Source: Zoogloea sp044344315 (lineage in GTDB: Bacteria; Pseudomonadota; Gammaproteobacteria; Burkholderiales; Rhodocyclaceae). Taken from it: a stretch of DNA of 64,000 nucleotides. The notes under the pieces are model-generated. The model had not been told where the DNA came from, did not search any database, and saw only the letters and a program-made list of their open reading frames with translations. Where the stretch lies: the NCBI RefSeq assembly GCF_044344315.1, contig NZ_JBIJDC010000007.1, forward strand, positions 1 through 64,000, given 5' to 3'. A program made the translations under genes and the position numbers. Positions 42,620 to 56,405 of the stretch are shown one piece after another (positions within the stretch are counted from its first letter, which is position 1; every line of letters starts with the position of its first letter).

Positions 42620-43224
42620 TCCGCATCAACCTGCTCCCCCATCGGGAGGAAAAACGCAAGGCTCGGCGCCAGCAGTTTGTTTTGCTGGCTGCGCTGACTG
42701 CATTGGCCGGTCTTTTGGTTTGGTTTGTCGGCCACTCCATCATTACGGGTTATGTCGAGGGGCAGGAAGCCAAGAACGCTTTCCTGAAGCGGGAGATCGC
42801 CGTCCTCGACAAGGAAATCTCCGAGATCAAGGGTCTGCGCGAGCAGGCCGAAGCGCTGCTGTCGCGCAAGCAGGTCATCGAGTCTCTGCAGACCAACCGG
42901 ACTGAAACCGTGCAGATATTCAACGAACTTGCCCAACAGATGCCTGAAGGTGTCTACCTCAAGTCGCTCAAGCAGACAGGCGCGAAGATCAACCTGATTG
43001 GTTACGCGCAGTCCAACGCCCGGGTGTCCAATCTGATGCGTAATCTTGAGGCATCGCCCCATCTGGAGCGCGCCGATCTTGTTGAGGTCAAGGCTGCAGT
43101 AATGAACACCCGCCGGGTGAGCGAATTCAATCTCAACGTAAACATCGAACGCGCCAAGGCGGCAGACGTCGATCTGGTCAAGGAAAAGGGTGCGTCTGCA
43201 CCGGCCCCGAAGGGAAAACCATAA
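42616..43224 (+). CDS. pilN: Type IV pilus assembly protein PilN
   Basis: A 202-residue bitopic inner-membrane protein. The short N-terminal cytoplasmic segment RINLLPHREEKRKARRQQF contains the INLLP motif that binds PilM. One transmembrane helix (about 22-43) and a periplasmic coiled coil plus ferredoxin-like fold follow. GTG start overlapping the pilM stop (GTGA). It pairs with PilO. Confidence 0.95.
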   Translation: MIRINLLPHREEKRKARRQQFVLLAALTALAGLLVWFVGHSIITGYVEGQEAKNAFLKREIAVLDKEISEIKGLREQAEALLSRKQVIESLQTNRTETVQIFNELAQQMPEGVYLKSLKQTGAKINLIGYAQSNARVSNLMRNLEASPHLERADLVEVKAAVMNTRRVSEFNLNVNIERAKAADVDLVKEKGASAPAPKGKP

Positions 43225-43898
43225 TGGGCCTTAAAGAGTCGCTGGAGCGCCTGCGCAATTTCGATCTGCAGACCCTGCAGCGGGATTTCAGGGGGCTTGA
43301 TCCCAATGATCCCGGACAGTGGCCCGTGCTGCCGCGGGTGGTCACCCTGCTCGCCCTGTTTTCGGCAATCGTTGCAGGCGGATGGTGGTTTGACTGGAGT
43401 GATCAGTTTGCAATGCTGGAGACCCGGGAAAGGGAAGAACTGGCTCTCAAGGAAGACTGGCTGAACAAAAAACGGCAGGCCGTGAATCTGGCAGAGTACC
43501 GCAGGCAACTCAGCGAGATTGATCGGCAGTTCGGTGCCTTGCTCAAGCAATTGCCCAATCGTTCCGAGATCGAGTCGCTCCTGGCCGACATCAACCAGGC
43601 AGGTCTGGGCCGTGGTCTTCAGTTTGAGTTGTTTAAGCCGGGTTCCGAAGGTTCAAAGGACTTCTATGCCGAGTTGCCGATTGCAGTGCGTGTTACCGGC
43701 AACTACCACGATCTTGGCGAGTTTGTCAGTGACGTTGCCCAGATGCCTCGTATCGTGACCCTTAATGACATTGCCATCGAGGCCATGAAGGAGGGCAACC
43801 TGAAGTTCGACGCCACTGCCATCACCTACCGCTATCTGGATGACGAGGAAGTTGCCCGGCTGCGCAGGGAAAAAGCCAAGGAAAAGGCGCCCAAGTGA
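43224..43898 (+). CDS. pilO: Type IV pilus assembly protein PilO
   Basis: A 224-residue inner-membrane protein with one transmembrane helix (VLPRVVTLLALFSAIVAGGW), a coiled coil (EREELALKEDWLNKKRQAV) and a C-terminal ferredoxin-like domain including ELPIAVRVTGNYHDLGEFVS. It forms a heterodimer with PilN and contacts PilP. It overlaps pilN by one base and pilP by four. Confidence 0.95.
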   Translation: MGLKESLERLRNFDLQTLQRDFRGLDPNDPGQWPVLPRVVTLLALFSAIVAGGWWFDWSDQFAMLETREREELALKEDWLNKKRQAVNLAEYRRQLSEIDRQFGALLKQLPNRSEIESLLADINQAGLGRGLQFELFKPGSEGSKDFYAELPIAVRVTGNYHDLGEFVSDVAQMPRIVTLNDIAIEAMKEGNLKFDATAITYRYLDDEEVARLRREKAKEKAPK

Positions 43899-44428
43899 GG
43901 ATCATGCGACTGACCTTGATGCTGCCCCTGGCAGCCCTCCTCGTTCTTCCGGGGTGCTCGGATCAGCAAGATGATCTGCGGCACTGGATGACTGAGTCCT
44001 CGAAAGATCTCAAGCCCAACCTTAAGCCTCTGCCCCCGATCCAGCAGGCGACAGAGGTGCTTTACGAGGGGGCGGCCAAGGTTGATCCCTTCCGCGCGGC
44101 AAAGCTTGAGCCGGACAAGAAGTCGGGAATGTTCATGCCCGATGCCAATCGTCGCAAGGAGCCCCTGGAGTCCTTCCCTCTCGAGTCACTGAAGATGGTA
44201 GGGGTGTTGATCAAACGGGGCCAGTCCCATGCCATTGTCGCGGCAGACAAAACCCTGCACCAGGTCAAGCTTGGAAACTATCTCGGGCAGAACTACGGCC
44301 AGATCACGGCCATATCCGAGTCCGAAATCACTTTGAAAGAGCTCGTCGAGGACGCCGGTGGCGAATGGACCGAGCGTATCAGCACGCTGCAACTGCAGGA
44401 GCAGGCGCCTCAGGAGGCGAAGAAATGA
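43895..44428 (+). CDS. pilP: Type IV pilus lipoprotein PilP
   Basis: A 177-residue lipoprotein linking PilNO to the secretin. The signal peptide ends LVLPGC with Cys21. After a disordered linker rich in Pro and Lys, the C-terminal beta domain shows ESLKMVGVLIKRGQSHAIV and LGNYLGQNYGQITAI. The start is GTG at 43895 (overlapping pilO) or the ATG three codons later. It overlaps pilQ by four bases. Confidence 0.94.
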   Translation: MRIMRLTLMLPLAALLVLPGCSDQQDDLRHWMTESSKDLKPNLKPLPPIQQATEVLYEGAAKVDPFRAAKLEPDKKSGMFMPDANRRKEPLESFPLESLKMVGVLIKRGQSHAIVAADKTLHQVKLGNYLGQNYGQITAISESEITLKELVEDAGGEWTERISTLQLQEQAPQEAKK

Positions 44429-46602
44429 AAATGGGACGTTGTAGCTTCAGGTTTGGCGCATTGGCCGTAGCGGCCGTGCTGGGATGCATGGCCCCTGCGG
44501 CGCCTGTGCTAGCTCAAGTTACCGAGGCTGCCGTACCGGCTGGCAATCGAATCGAGAAGATGGTTGCTGCAGAGCAGGGAGGCAGCATCGTTCTCAAACT
44601 GACCATGGCGCAGCCGTTGGCGGCGGCGCCTGGCAGCTTCAGTGTGGCCAATCCTGCGCGGATTGCCTTCGACTTTCCGGATACGGCCAATGGCCTTGGC
44701 CGGAACAGTCAGGTTCTGAATACCGGTGATCTACGCAGCGTGAATATCGTGCAGGTGGGGGATCGTACCCGGCTGGTACTGAACCTCTCCCGGGTTTATC
44801 CCTACGAGACGCGGATCGAGGAGCGGGATGTCTTCATCACCCTGGCCTCCGGACCTTTCAAGGAAGCCACGGGGATGGTTCCCCAGGCCACCCAGTTTGC
44901 GCCGGCGGTGGCCGGACAAAACGAGAAACACGCTATCCGTGACGTCAACTTCCGTCGAGGGAAAGATGGAGAGGGCCGTCTGGTGGTCGATCTTTCCGAC
45001 CCCAATGCGGGTATCGACATCCGCCAGCAGGGAACCAGCCTGATCGTCGACTTCCTCAAGACAGACGTTCCCGAGCAGCTTCGCCGCAAACTTGATGTAG
45101 TGGATTTCGGTACGCCGGTTTCATCGGTGGTTACCCAGGCCCAGGGCGGCAATGTGCGCATGACGGTAACGCCCCGTGGCCTCTGGGAGCACAACGCCTA
45201 CCAGAGCGACAACCAGTTTGTGCTTGAGGTTAAGCCTGTCAAGGAAGACCCGAACAAGCTGACTCAGGGGGCGGGCAAGGCGCGCTTCGGTGGAGAGAAG
45301 CTGTCCCTCAATTTCCAGAACATCGACGTGCGTTCGGTGCTTCAGGTGATTGCCGACTTCACCAACTTCAACATCATCACCAGTGATTCCGTTCAGGGCA
45401 ACCTGACCCTGCGTCTGAAGGACGTGCCTTGGGATCAGGCTCTGGACATCATTCTCCAGGCCCGTGGCCTGGATCTGCGCAAGAACGGCAACGTGATCTG
45501 GATTGCACCGCGGGACGAACTCGCAGCCAGGGAAAAGCTTGATCTCGAGTCCAAGGCGCAGATCGGTGATCTTGAGCCTCTGCGTACGGAGAGCTTCCAG
45601 ATCAATTATCACAAGGCCAAGAACGTTGCGGAGTTCCTTAAAAGCAAGGATCAAAGCGTGCTCTCCAAGCGCGGCAGCGTAGTACCCGATGAGCGTAGCA
45701 ACAAGATCTTCGTCAATGACGTGGCCTCGCGGCTGGAAGAACTGCGCCGCCTGATCGCCGAGATCGACGTGGAGGTGCGCCAGGTGCTTATCGAGGCGCA
45801 GATTGTGGAGGCCACGGACACCTTTACCCGAAACCTTGGCGTGCGCCTCGGTTTTGGCGGCAAGACCGGCGGGCTGCTTGGAAAGACGGATGGTGGCGTT
45901 TCTGTGTACCGAAATACTTTCGGGTCCGGGACGCTATCCTCGACGGGCTATCAGGCGGGTCAAATCTCCACGGTGCCCAACTTCAACGAGTCGCTGGCTG
46001 TTAACCTGCCGGCCTCGACCATTAACGGCAAACAGGCTGGCGCTTTTTCCCTTGCTCTGTGGAACAGCGCAGCAACCCGTTTCATCGACATGGAGGTGTC
46101 TGCACTCGAGGCTGATGGCAGGGGTAAGGTGGTGTCCAGGCCCCGCGTCATGACGGCAGACAAGGTCGAGGCTCTCATCGAGCAGGGTACGGAGGTGCCC
46201 TTCCAGACCCAGGGGGGTGGAACAACAGCGCCTACCGTCTCCTTCAAGAAGGCCAACCTGGCGCTCAAGGTCAAGCCTCAGATCACGCCGGATGGCAAGG
46301 TGATGATGAGTATCGAGGTTAACAAGGACCAACCCCGTTACGATCGTCCTGTGGCCAACGGCAACGTGCCGATCGACACCAAGCATGTGAAGACCGAAGT
46401 CGTGGTGGAAAATGGTGGCACCATCGTGATTGGCGGCATCTACACGCAGGACGTGTCCAACAATACGGTTAAAATTCCTTTCCTGGGCGATCTTCCCGTG
46501 CTTGGTTACCTGTTCCGCAGTAACGAGCGGACCGACAACAAGACCGAGCTGCTCATTTTCATTACGCCCCGCATCATCAACGATCAGCTGGGTTTGCGCT
46601 GA
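44425..46602 (+). CDS. pilQ: Type IV pilus secretin PilQ
   Basis: A 725-residue outer-membrane secretin through which the pilus exits. Signal peptide about 1-30; AMIN domains at about 41-135 and 165-270, which can bind peptidoglycan; N0/STN at 295-370; N1 at about 388-450; secretin core from about 470 to the end. The core carries VEALIEQGTEVPFQTQGGG, ALKVKPQITPDG, and the final IPFLGDLPVLGYLFRSN and ELLIFITPRII. AGGAGG lies upstream of the ATG at 44425, which overlaps the pilP stop. A non-pil gene (Ig-like lipoprotein) follows. Confidence 0.96.
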   Translation: MKMGRCSFRFGALAVAAVLGCMAPAAPVLAQVTEAAVPAGNRIEKMVAAEQGGSIVLKLTMAQPLAAAPGSFSVANPARIAFDFPDTANGLGRNSQVLNTGDLRSVNIVQVGDRTRLVLNLSRVYPYETRIEERDVFITLASGPFKEATGMVPQATQFAPAVAGQNEKHAIRDVNFRRGKDGEGRLVVDLSDPNAGIDIRQQGTSLIVDFLKTDVPEQLRRKLDVVDFGTPVSSVVTQAQGGNVRMTVTPRGLWEHNAYQSDNQFVLEVKPVKEDPNKLTQGAGKARFGGEKLSLNFQNIDVRSVLQVIADFTNFNIITSDSVQGNLTLRLKDVPWDQALDIILQARGLDLRKNGNVIWIAPRDELAAREKLDLESKAQIGDLEPLRTESFQINYHKAKNVAEFLKSKDQSVLSKRGSVVPDERSNKIFVNDVASRLEELRRLIAEIDVEVRQVLIEAQIVEATDTFTRNLGVRLGFGGKTGGLLGKTDGGVSVYRNTFGSGTLSSTGYQAGQISTVPNFNESLAVNLPASTINGKQAGAFSLALWNSAATRFIDMEVSALEADGRGKVVSRPRVMTADKVEALIEQGTEVPFQTQGGGTTAPTVSFKKANLALKVKPQITPDGKVMMSIEVNKDQPRYDRPVANGNVPIDTKHVKTEVVVENGGTIVIGGIYTQDVSNNTVKIPFLGDLPVLGYLFRSNERTDNKTELLIFITPRIINDQLGLR

Positions 46603-46614
46603 TCACTGGCCTGA

Positions 46615-48705
46615 ATGGATTTTTCAATGCGTGAATTTTTCTCAGCGGCTGTCCGCTCCCATGCCCGACTCATCGGCCCGTCCCTGATTGCGCTGGCGTT
46701 GGTCAGTTGCGGCGGCGGCGGCGGAGGCGGTGGTTCCACCAGTTGCCCTGGGGGCTTTCTGACTTGCAATGGGACGGGAACCGACGGCGGCACGACCACG
46801 CAGACTCCGAAGGTCACCATGACTCTGGTGGACGCCGGAACGGGCGTAGCCACCAATAACCTGACATCGGGAAAGCCGCTGACGGTTCGCGCGGTGCTAG
46901 TGTCGGCCACCGGGCTGCCGCTGGCAAACCGGGTGGTCACGTTTTCCACCAATTCGTCCCTGGCGATCTTTGACCCGGCCTCGGGTACCCGCCTGACCGA
47001 TGCGAATGGTCTCGCCACGATCAATCTGCTGGCTGCCGATCTGGCGTCCAGCGGGGCCGCAGAGGTTACCGCCACCGTCGATGTGGATGGAGCTTCGGTC
47101 ACTCAGAAAATTGCGTATGCCGTCAGCCCGGGCTCTGTGACCCTGTCCAATCTCTCGGCGAACTCCAGTTCTCTGAGTGCCTACGGCAGCACCTCAGTCT
47201 CGGTCCAGGTGTTCTTCAATGGTGCACTTACGACGACGCCACTTACAGTCAACTTCTCGTCAGGCTGTGACAGCAACGGCAAGGCCAGCATCACCAAGAG
47301 CGCTGCGACGATCAATGGTGTTGCAACAGCGACCTACACCGACAAAGGCTGTGCCGGCTCCGACATCATCACCGCCTCCCTGCAGGGAACATCGGCTCAG
47401 ACCACGATCGCTGTGGCTGCGCCGAAGGCGTCGAACATCGGTTACGTTTCGGCCAATCCTTCCTCGATGGCCCTTGCGGGTACGGGCGGAGCAGGGTTGT
47501 CGTCCAGTTCTGTCGTGACCTTCAAGGTTGTGGACAGCACAAACAATCCGGTTGCCTCCAAGGCTGTCAGTTTCGATCTTTCCACTCGTGTGGGTGGAAT
47601 CAAGCTTAACAATCAGAGCTCAGGCGCAGTGCAGGCAACCTCCGATGCCTCCGGTCTGGTGAGCGTAACGGTCTCTGCAGGTTCCGTACCGACACCGGTC
47701 TGGGTGACTGCAGCGCTGGTGGATGATCCGACCATCGTCACGCAATCCACCAATCTCACGATCTCTACGGGCCGTCCGACTCAGGATCGTTTCTCCCTTT
47801 CGATCGGGACCTTCAATATCGAGGGGTGGAATCGGGATGGTACGACGACAAGTGCTAACGTGTTCGCATTCGACCGGCTGGGAAACCCGGTGGCCGATGG
47901 GACGGTTATCAATTTCATCAGTGAAGGTGCGGGCATTCAGCCTTCCTGCGTCACTGCAGCCGGCTCGTGCAGCGTCACTGTTACCAGCGGCGAGTTCCGT
48001 CCTCGTGTCGATAGCGAGCCCTCTACTTTTTCTGTTAAGGCCGGTCGAGTGACCATCCTTGCCTATGCCCAAGGCGAGGAGAGCTTTGACGATCAGAATC
48101 AGAACAACATCTATGATTCGGGTGAGGTTTTCCGCGATCTGGGTGATGCTTTCGTCGATAACACCGAGGACAAGGTGTGGGCTTCAGGTGAGCGGGAGAT
48201 CCAGTTCAGTGCCTTGAACACCTCCGCGTGCCCGGCTTATCCAGGTGATGGGCGATATGCCAGCGCGCCCTACAAGGCGGGTACTTGTGATGGAGTGTGG
48301 GGCAACGCTCACGTACGCCGGAATCTGGTGTTCGTGCTCTCCAGTCATGTAATCGGGACCGTGACCCCGTCTACTTTCACCTTCCCGAGAACGGTGCCGC
48401 AGGTTTGTACGGGTTCGTTTACGTTCCGCATGTCGGACATCAACAACAACCCGCTCCCTGCAGGGGCTACGCTGACGGCCACTTCGAATGTGACCTACAC
48501 GAATGACACGGGAGAAACGGTAAAGGCTACGGTTTCGTTCCCCCCGGGCAACGACAAGATATCGAATACCAATGCACCGGGGGGGACTTTCCACTCCGTC
48601 ATAGTCGAAGGCTCCAAGTGCACGACGCCGTTGACCGGCTCTATCGGCATCACCGTGACTTCTCCGAGCGGGAGCGCAAGCGGCGCCAACCTTACGATTA
48701 ACTGA
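46615..48705 (+). CDS. Large Ig-like-domain surface lipoprotein with an EF-hand-like loop
   Basis: A 696-residue protein lying 12 bp after pilQ and before aroK. Signal peptide with lipobox LALVSC, Cys32, then a run of eight Gly as linker. At least three bacterial Ig-like (invasin/Big_1 style) repeats follow: TGLPLANRVVTFSTNSS, SSLSAYGSTSVSVQVFFNG, STNNPVASKAVSFDLSTR and FDRLGNPVADGTVINFISEG. At about residues 492-504 the loop DDQNQNNIYDSGE has the spacing of an EF-hand-like calcium site. It contains five or more additional cysteines (GFLTC, SGCDSN, KGCAG, ACPAYPG, TCDGVWG, VCTGS) that could form disulfides. It shares no homology visible by eye with PilY1. Exported, probably outer-membrane or surface. 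It is in the pil operon by position, so a pilus-linked adhesin or stabiliser role is inferred. Start could be four codons later. Confidence 0.85.
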   Translation: MDFSMREFFSAAVRSHARLIGPSLIALALVSCGGGGGGGGSTSCPGGFLTCNGTGTDGGTTTQTPKVTMTLVDAGTGVATNNLTSGKPLTVRAVLVSATGLPLANRVVTFSTNSSLAIFDPASGTRLTDANGLATINLLAADLASSGAAEVTATVDVDGASVTQKIAYAVSPGSVTLSNLSANSSSLSAYGSTSVSVQVFFNGALTTTPLTVNFSSGCDSNGKASITKSAATINGVATATYTDKGCAGSDIITASLQGTSAQTTIAVAAPKASNIGYVSANPSSMALAGTGGAGLSSSSVVTFKVVDSTNNPVASKAVSFDLSTRVGGIKLNNQSSGAVQATSDASGLVSVTVSAGSVPTPVWVTAALVDDPTIVTQSTNLTISTGRPTQDRFSLSIGTFNIEGWNRDGTTTSANVFAFDRLGNPVADGTVINFISEGAGIQPSCVTAAGSCSVTVTSGEFRPRVDSEPSTFSVKAGRVTILAYAQGEESFDDQNQNNIYDSGEVFRDLGDAFVDNTEDKVWASGEREIQFSALNTSACPAYPGDGRYASAPYKAGTCDGVWGNAHVRRNLVFVLSSHVIGTVTPSTFTFPRTVPQVCTGSFTFRMSDINNNPLPAGATLTATSNVTYTNDTGETVKATVSFPPGNDKISNTNAPGGTFHSVIVEGSKCTTPLTGSIGITVTSPSGSASGANLTIN

Positions 48706-48754
48706 TGACTGTTCCGGGGATTCCTAGCCGAGCCCCGGTCCCATGGGGCGGGGC

Positions 48755-49282
48755 ATGAATCATCCCAAATGTATTGTTCTGGTCGGAATGCCCGGTTCCG
48801 GCAAGACAACCGTAGGCCGGGAGCTTGCCAAGCGCCTCGGCCTTCGGTTTGTCGACAGCGATCACGAAATCGAACAGCGTACCGGCGTCAAGATTCCGAC
48901 GATTTTCGAGATCGAGGGGGAAGATGGGTTTCGCAAACGCGAAACCTGCACCCTTGACGCGCTCACCCAGGAATCCGGCCTGGTGCTGGCCACCGGTGGT
49001 GGTGCGGTGATCAACCCCATCAACAGGGAGTTGTTGTCGGCGCGGGGGGTGGTGATCTACCTCAATGTGCCTCCGCACATACTTTGGGAGCGCACCCGTC
49101 ACGACCGTAGTCGTCCGCTGTTGCAGGTGCCCGATCCGCGGGGGCGCCTCCAGCAACTCTTCGTTGCCCGCGATCCTCTTTACCGCGAAGCCGCACACAT
49201 CATCGTCGAAGGTGGGCGAGGAACGCCCCATGCCATGGTCCGGATGATCGAGAAAGAACTGCAGATCCTATGCGCACATTGA
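48755..49282 (+). CDS. aroK: Shikimate kinase
   Basis: Phosphorylates shikimate in aromatic amino acid synthesis. 175 residues; Walker A GMPGSGKTTVGRELA, VDSDHEIEQRTG, the substrate-binding GEDGFRKRE and LATGGGAV, and the lid RPLLQVPDPRGRL. The start at 48755 is preceded by GGGGCGGGG. An ATG 12 bases upstream is in frame but lacks a site. It overlaps aroB by 13 bases. Confidence 0.94.
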   Translation: MNHPKCIVLVGMPGSGKTTVGRELAKRLGLRFVDSDHEIEQRTGVKIPTIFEIEGEDGFRKRETCTLDALTQESGLVLATGGGAVINPINRELLSARGVVIYLNVPPHILWERTRHDRSRPLLQVPDPRGRLQQLFVARDPLYREAAHIIVEGGRGTPHAMVRMIEKELQILCAH

Positions 49283-50352
49283 ACGTCGAGCTCGCCGAGC
49301 GAAGCTATCCGATCCGGATCGGCGCTGGGTTGATCGGTGACCCGGCTCTCATCCTGCCCTATCTCAAGACGCGGCGTGTTGCCGTTGTCACCAACGATGT
49401 GGTCGGTCCGCTCTACCTTGCAGCTTTCGTAGCGGGCCTGCGGGCTCAGGGGCTGCAGGTGACTGAGATTGTTCTGCCCGATGGCGAGGCCAACAAGGAT
49501 TGGCCGACTCTGAACCTCATCTTCGACGGACTGCTCGCCGCGCGCTGTGACCGCAGCACCACCCTGATCGCCCTCGGCGGCGGTGTGGTCGGGGATATGG
49601 TCGGATTTGCCGCTGCCACCTACCAGCGGGGCGTGCCCTTCATTCAGGTACCGACAACACTGCTGTCTCAGGTGGATTCCTCGGTGGGGGGGAAGACCGC
49701 CATCAATCATCCCCTCGGCAAGAACATGATCGGCGCCTTCTATCAGCCCCGGCTGGTCCTCGCCGATACGCAAGTTCTCAATACCCTGCCGGATCGGGAG
49801 CTCAAGGCAGGGCTGGCTGAAGTCATCAAGTACGGCCTGATCCGTGATCTGCCCTTTCTCGATTGGATCGAATCCCATCTGGAGCGTCTCCTCGCGCGGG
49901 ATCCGGAGGCCCTTGCGGAGGCGGTCGAACGCTCCTGCCGCAACAAGGCCGAGGTGGTGGCCGCTGACGAAACCGAGCAGGGTGAGCGGGCGACGCTCAA
50001 CCTCGGCCACACCTTTGGTCATGCCATCGAGACGGGGCTGGGTTACGGCGAGTGGCTGCACGGCGAAGCCGTCGCTGCTGGCACCATCATGGCCGCCGAT
50101 CTCTCCCGGCGACTCGGCTGGCTCACCGACGATGAAGTGGTGCGGGTCAAGCTCATCCACGAGAGGGCAGGGCTACCCGTGATCGGACCGGCGCTTGGCG
50201 CTGATCGCTACCTGGAACTCATGTCCCATGACAAAAAGGTGTCGGATGGCACGCTCCGGCTCGTGCTCCTCAAGGGGGTTGGCCGGGCGGTGATCAGTTC
50301 CGAGGCAAGCCCGGCCCAGATGCGGGCCAGCATTGAAGCGTGTTGCGCCTAG
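49270..50352 (+). CDS. aroB: 3-dehydroquinate synthase
   Basis: Converts DAHP to 3-dehydroquinate (NAD+ and metal dependent). 360 residues; DGEANKDWPTLN, the GGGVVGDMVGFAAATYQRGV nucleotide-binding block, PTTLLSQVDSSVGGKTAINH, and metal ligands in NLGHTFGHAIE and LHGEAVAAG. Starts inside the 3' end of aroK; both lie downstream of the pil cluster, the standard betaproteobacterial order. Confidence 0.96.
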   Translation: MRTLNVELAERSYPIRIGAGLIGDPALILPYLKTRRVAVVTNDVVGPLYLAAFVAGLRAQGLQVTEIVLPDGEANKDWPTLNLIFDGLLAARCDRSTTLIALGGGVVGDMVGFAAATYQRGVPFIQVPTTLLSQVDSSVGGKTAINHPLGKNMIGAFYQPRLVLADTQVLNTLPDRELKAGLAEVIKYGLIRDLPFLDWIESHLERLLARDPEALAEAVERSCRNKAEVVAADETEQGERATLNLGHTFGHAIETGLGYGEWLHGEAVAAGTIMAADLSRRLGWLTDDEVVRVKLIHERAGLPVIGPALGADRYLELMSHDKKVSDGTLRLVLLKGVGRAVISSEASPAQMRASIEACCA

Positions 50353-50369
50353 ATCCGGTTGACCAGGCA

Positions 50370-51494
50370 ATGACGCAGCTGGCGCCCTACGCCGTCACGG
50401 AAGCCAACAGCCGGGGCCGCCAGCTTGCTGAAGCGCCCCCTACGGCTCGGGGCGAGTTTCAGCGTGATCGGGACCGGATCGTGCACTGCACCGCGTTTCG
50501 GCGGCTTGAATACAAAACCCAGGTGTTTGTGAACCATGAAGGGGATCTGTTTCGCACCCGCCTGACCCACAGCATCGAGGTCGCCCAGATCACCCGCTCC
50601 ATTGCCCGCGCCCTGCACCTCAACGAGGATCTGGCCGAGGCTGTGGCCCTTTCCCACGATCTCGGTCACACCCCCTTCGGCCATGCCGGCCAGGAGGCGC
50701 TGAATACCTGCATGAAGGATTTTGGCGGTTTTGAGCACAACCTCCAGTCCCTTCGAACCGTTGATCTGCTTGAGGAAAGCTACGCCGAATTCAACGGTCT
50801 CAATCTCATGCACGAGACCCGGGAGGGCATTCTCAAGCATTGTTCGCCCAAGAATGCCGAGCTGCTCGGTGACATCGGCAGGCGTTTTATCGAAGGGCGT
50901 CAGCCCTCCCTCGAGGCCCAGCTGGCCAATCTGGCTGACGAGATCGCCTATAACAACCACGATGTGGATGACGGCCTGCGTTCCGGGCTGATCACGCTCG
51001 AACAGCTCGAAGCCGTGCCAATATTCGTACATAAGCGGCAGATCGTCGAAGCGGCTTATCCGGGCATTGGTGGTCGGCGGCTGATTCACGAAACCATCCG
51101 GCGGATGGTGAACATGATGGCAGTCGACCTGATCGAGCAGACCCGCAGCAATATCGCCGACGCCTGTGTCGGCACCCTTGATGACGTGAGGGCCGCTCCG
51201 CGGCTCGTAGCCTACAGCCCTGGCCTGCTGCCCGAGCTGCGTGTTCTCAAGACCTTTCTGCGTGACAACCTGTACCATCACTATCAGGTGCTGCGCATGA
51301 CCGACAAGGCGCGGCGCATCATCCAGGACCTCTTCGGGGCGTTCATGAGCGATCCCCGCCTGCTGCCGCCCCAATACCAGCTGATGGCCCGTACCGACAA
51401 GCCACGGGCCATCGCTGACTACATCGCCGGGATGACCGATCGCTATGCGATGCGTGAGCATCGGCGCCTGTTTGCCGTCGGCGAGATCCATTGA
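50370..51494 (+). CDS. dgt: Deoxyguanosinetriphosphate triphosphohydrolase-like protein
   Basis: A 374-residue HD-domain dNTP triphosphohydrolase. The metal-binding residues are in RTRLTHSIEVAQI, SHDLGHTPFGHAG (HD) and LANLADEIAYNNHDVDDG. The family (Dgt type 2) hydrolyses dNTPs to deoxynucleoside and triphosphate; the preferred nucleotide here is not known. The ATG at 50370 was chosen; a GTG at 50340 overlapping the aroB end is an alternative. It follows aroB closely and is followed by the gltB leader. Confidence 0.93.
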   Translation: MTQLAPYAVTEANSRGRQLAEAPPTARGEFQRDRDRIVHCTAFRRLEYKTQVFVNHEGDLFRTRLTHSIEVAQITRSIARALHLNEDLAEAVALSHDLGHTPFGHAGQEALNTCMKDFGGFEHNLQSLRTVDLLEESYAEFNGLNLMHETREGILKHCSPKNAELLGDIGRRFIEGRQPSLEAQLANLADEIAYNNHDVDDGLRSGLITLEQLEAVPIFVHKRQIVEAAYPGIGGRRLIHETIRRMVNMMAVDLIEQTRSNIADACVGTLDDVRAAPRLVAYSPGLLPELRVLKTFLRDNLYHHYQVLRMTDKARRIIQDLFGAFMSDPRLLPPQYQLMARTDKPRAIADYIAGMTDRYAMREHRRLFAVGEIH

Positions 51495-51527
51495 GGCCGG
51501 GCTGCCATGCGGCAGCGCAAAAATTCC

Positions 51528-51557
51528 TTGAAGAACGGGCGCCTGCGGCGGTATATT
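51528..51557 (+). promoter_or_regulatory. Predicted sigma-70 promoter for gltBD
   Basis: TTGAAG and TATATT are 18 bp apart, in the 233-bp gap between dgt and gltB. Initiation would fall near 51564, giving a leader of about 165 nt that includes a terminator-like hairpin. Confidence 0.5.
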
Positions 51558-51606
51558 CGACCCTCGCCCAATGTGTTTGAACGGTCTCCTCGTCGGGATC
51601 GAGCGT

Positions 51607-51636
51607 AGCCGGCTGGCCAGCATCCGCCGGCTTTTT
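51607..51636 (+). terminator. Intrinsic terminator in the dgt-gltB interval (possible gltB attenuator)
   Basis: AGCCGGC (51607-51613) and GCCGGCT (51626-51632) form a perfect 7-bp stem with a 12-base loop, followed by four more T. It lies about 110 bp after dgt and 92 bp before the gltB ATG. Because the best promoter lies upstream of it, it may attenuate gltB as well as end dgt transcription. Confidence 0.65.
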
Positions 51637-51727
51637 CACGGTTCGGACGGGGCGACTTTCCGCAGTTTGAATGTCCGGTGCCGCAGGAATGCTGGTGCCG
51701 GTGTGTGTTGTGTCGAGGAAAAACAAG

Positions 51728-56404
<4,677 letters not shown>

Positions 56405-56405
56405 C

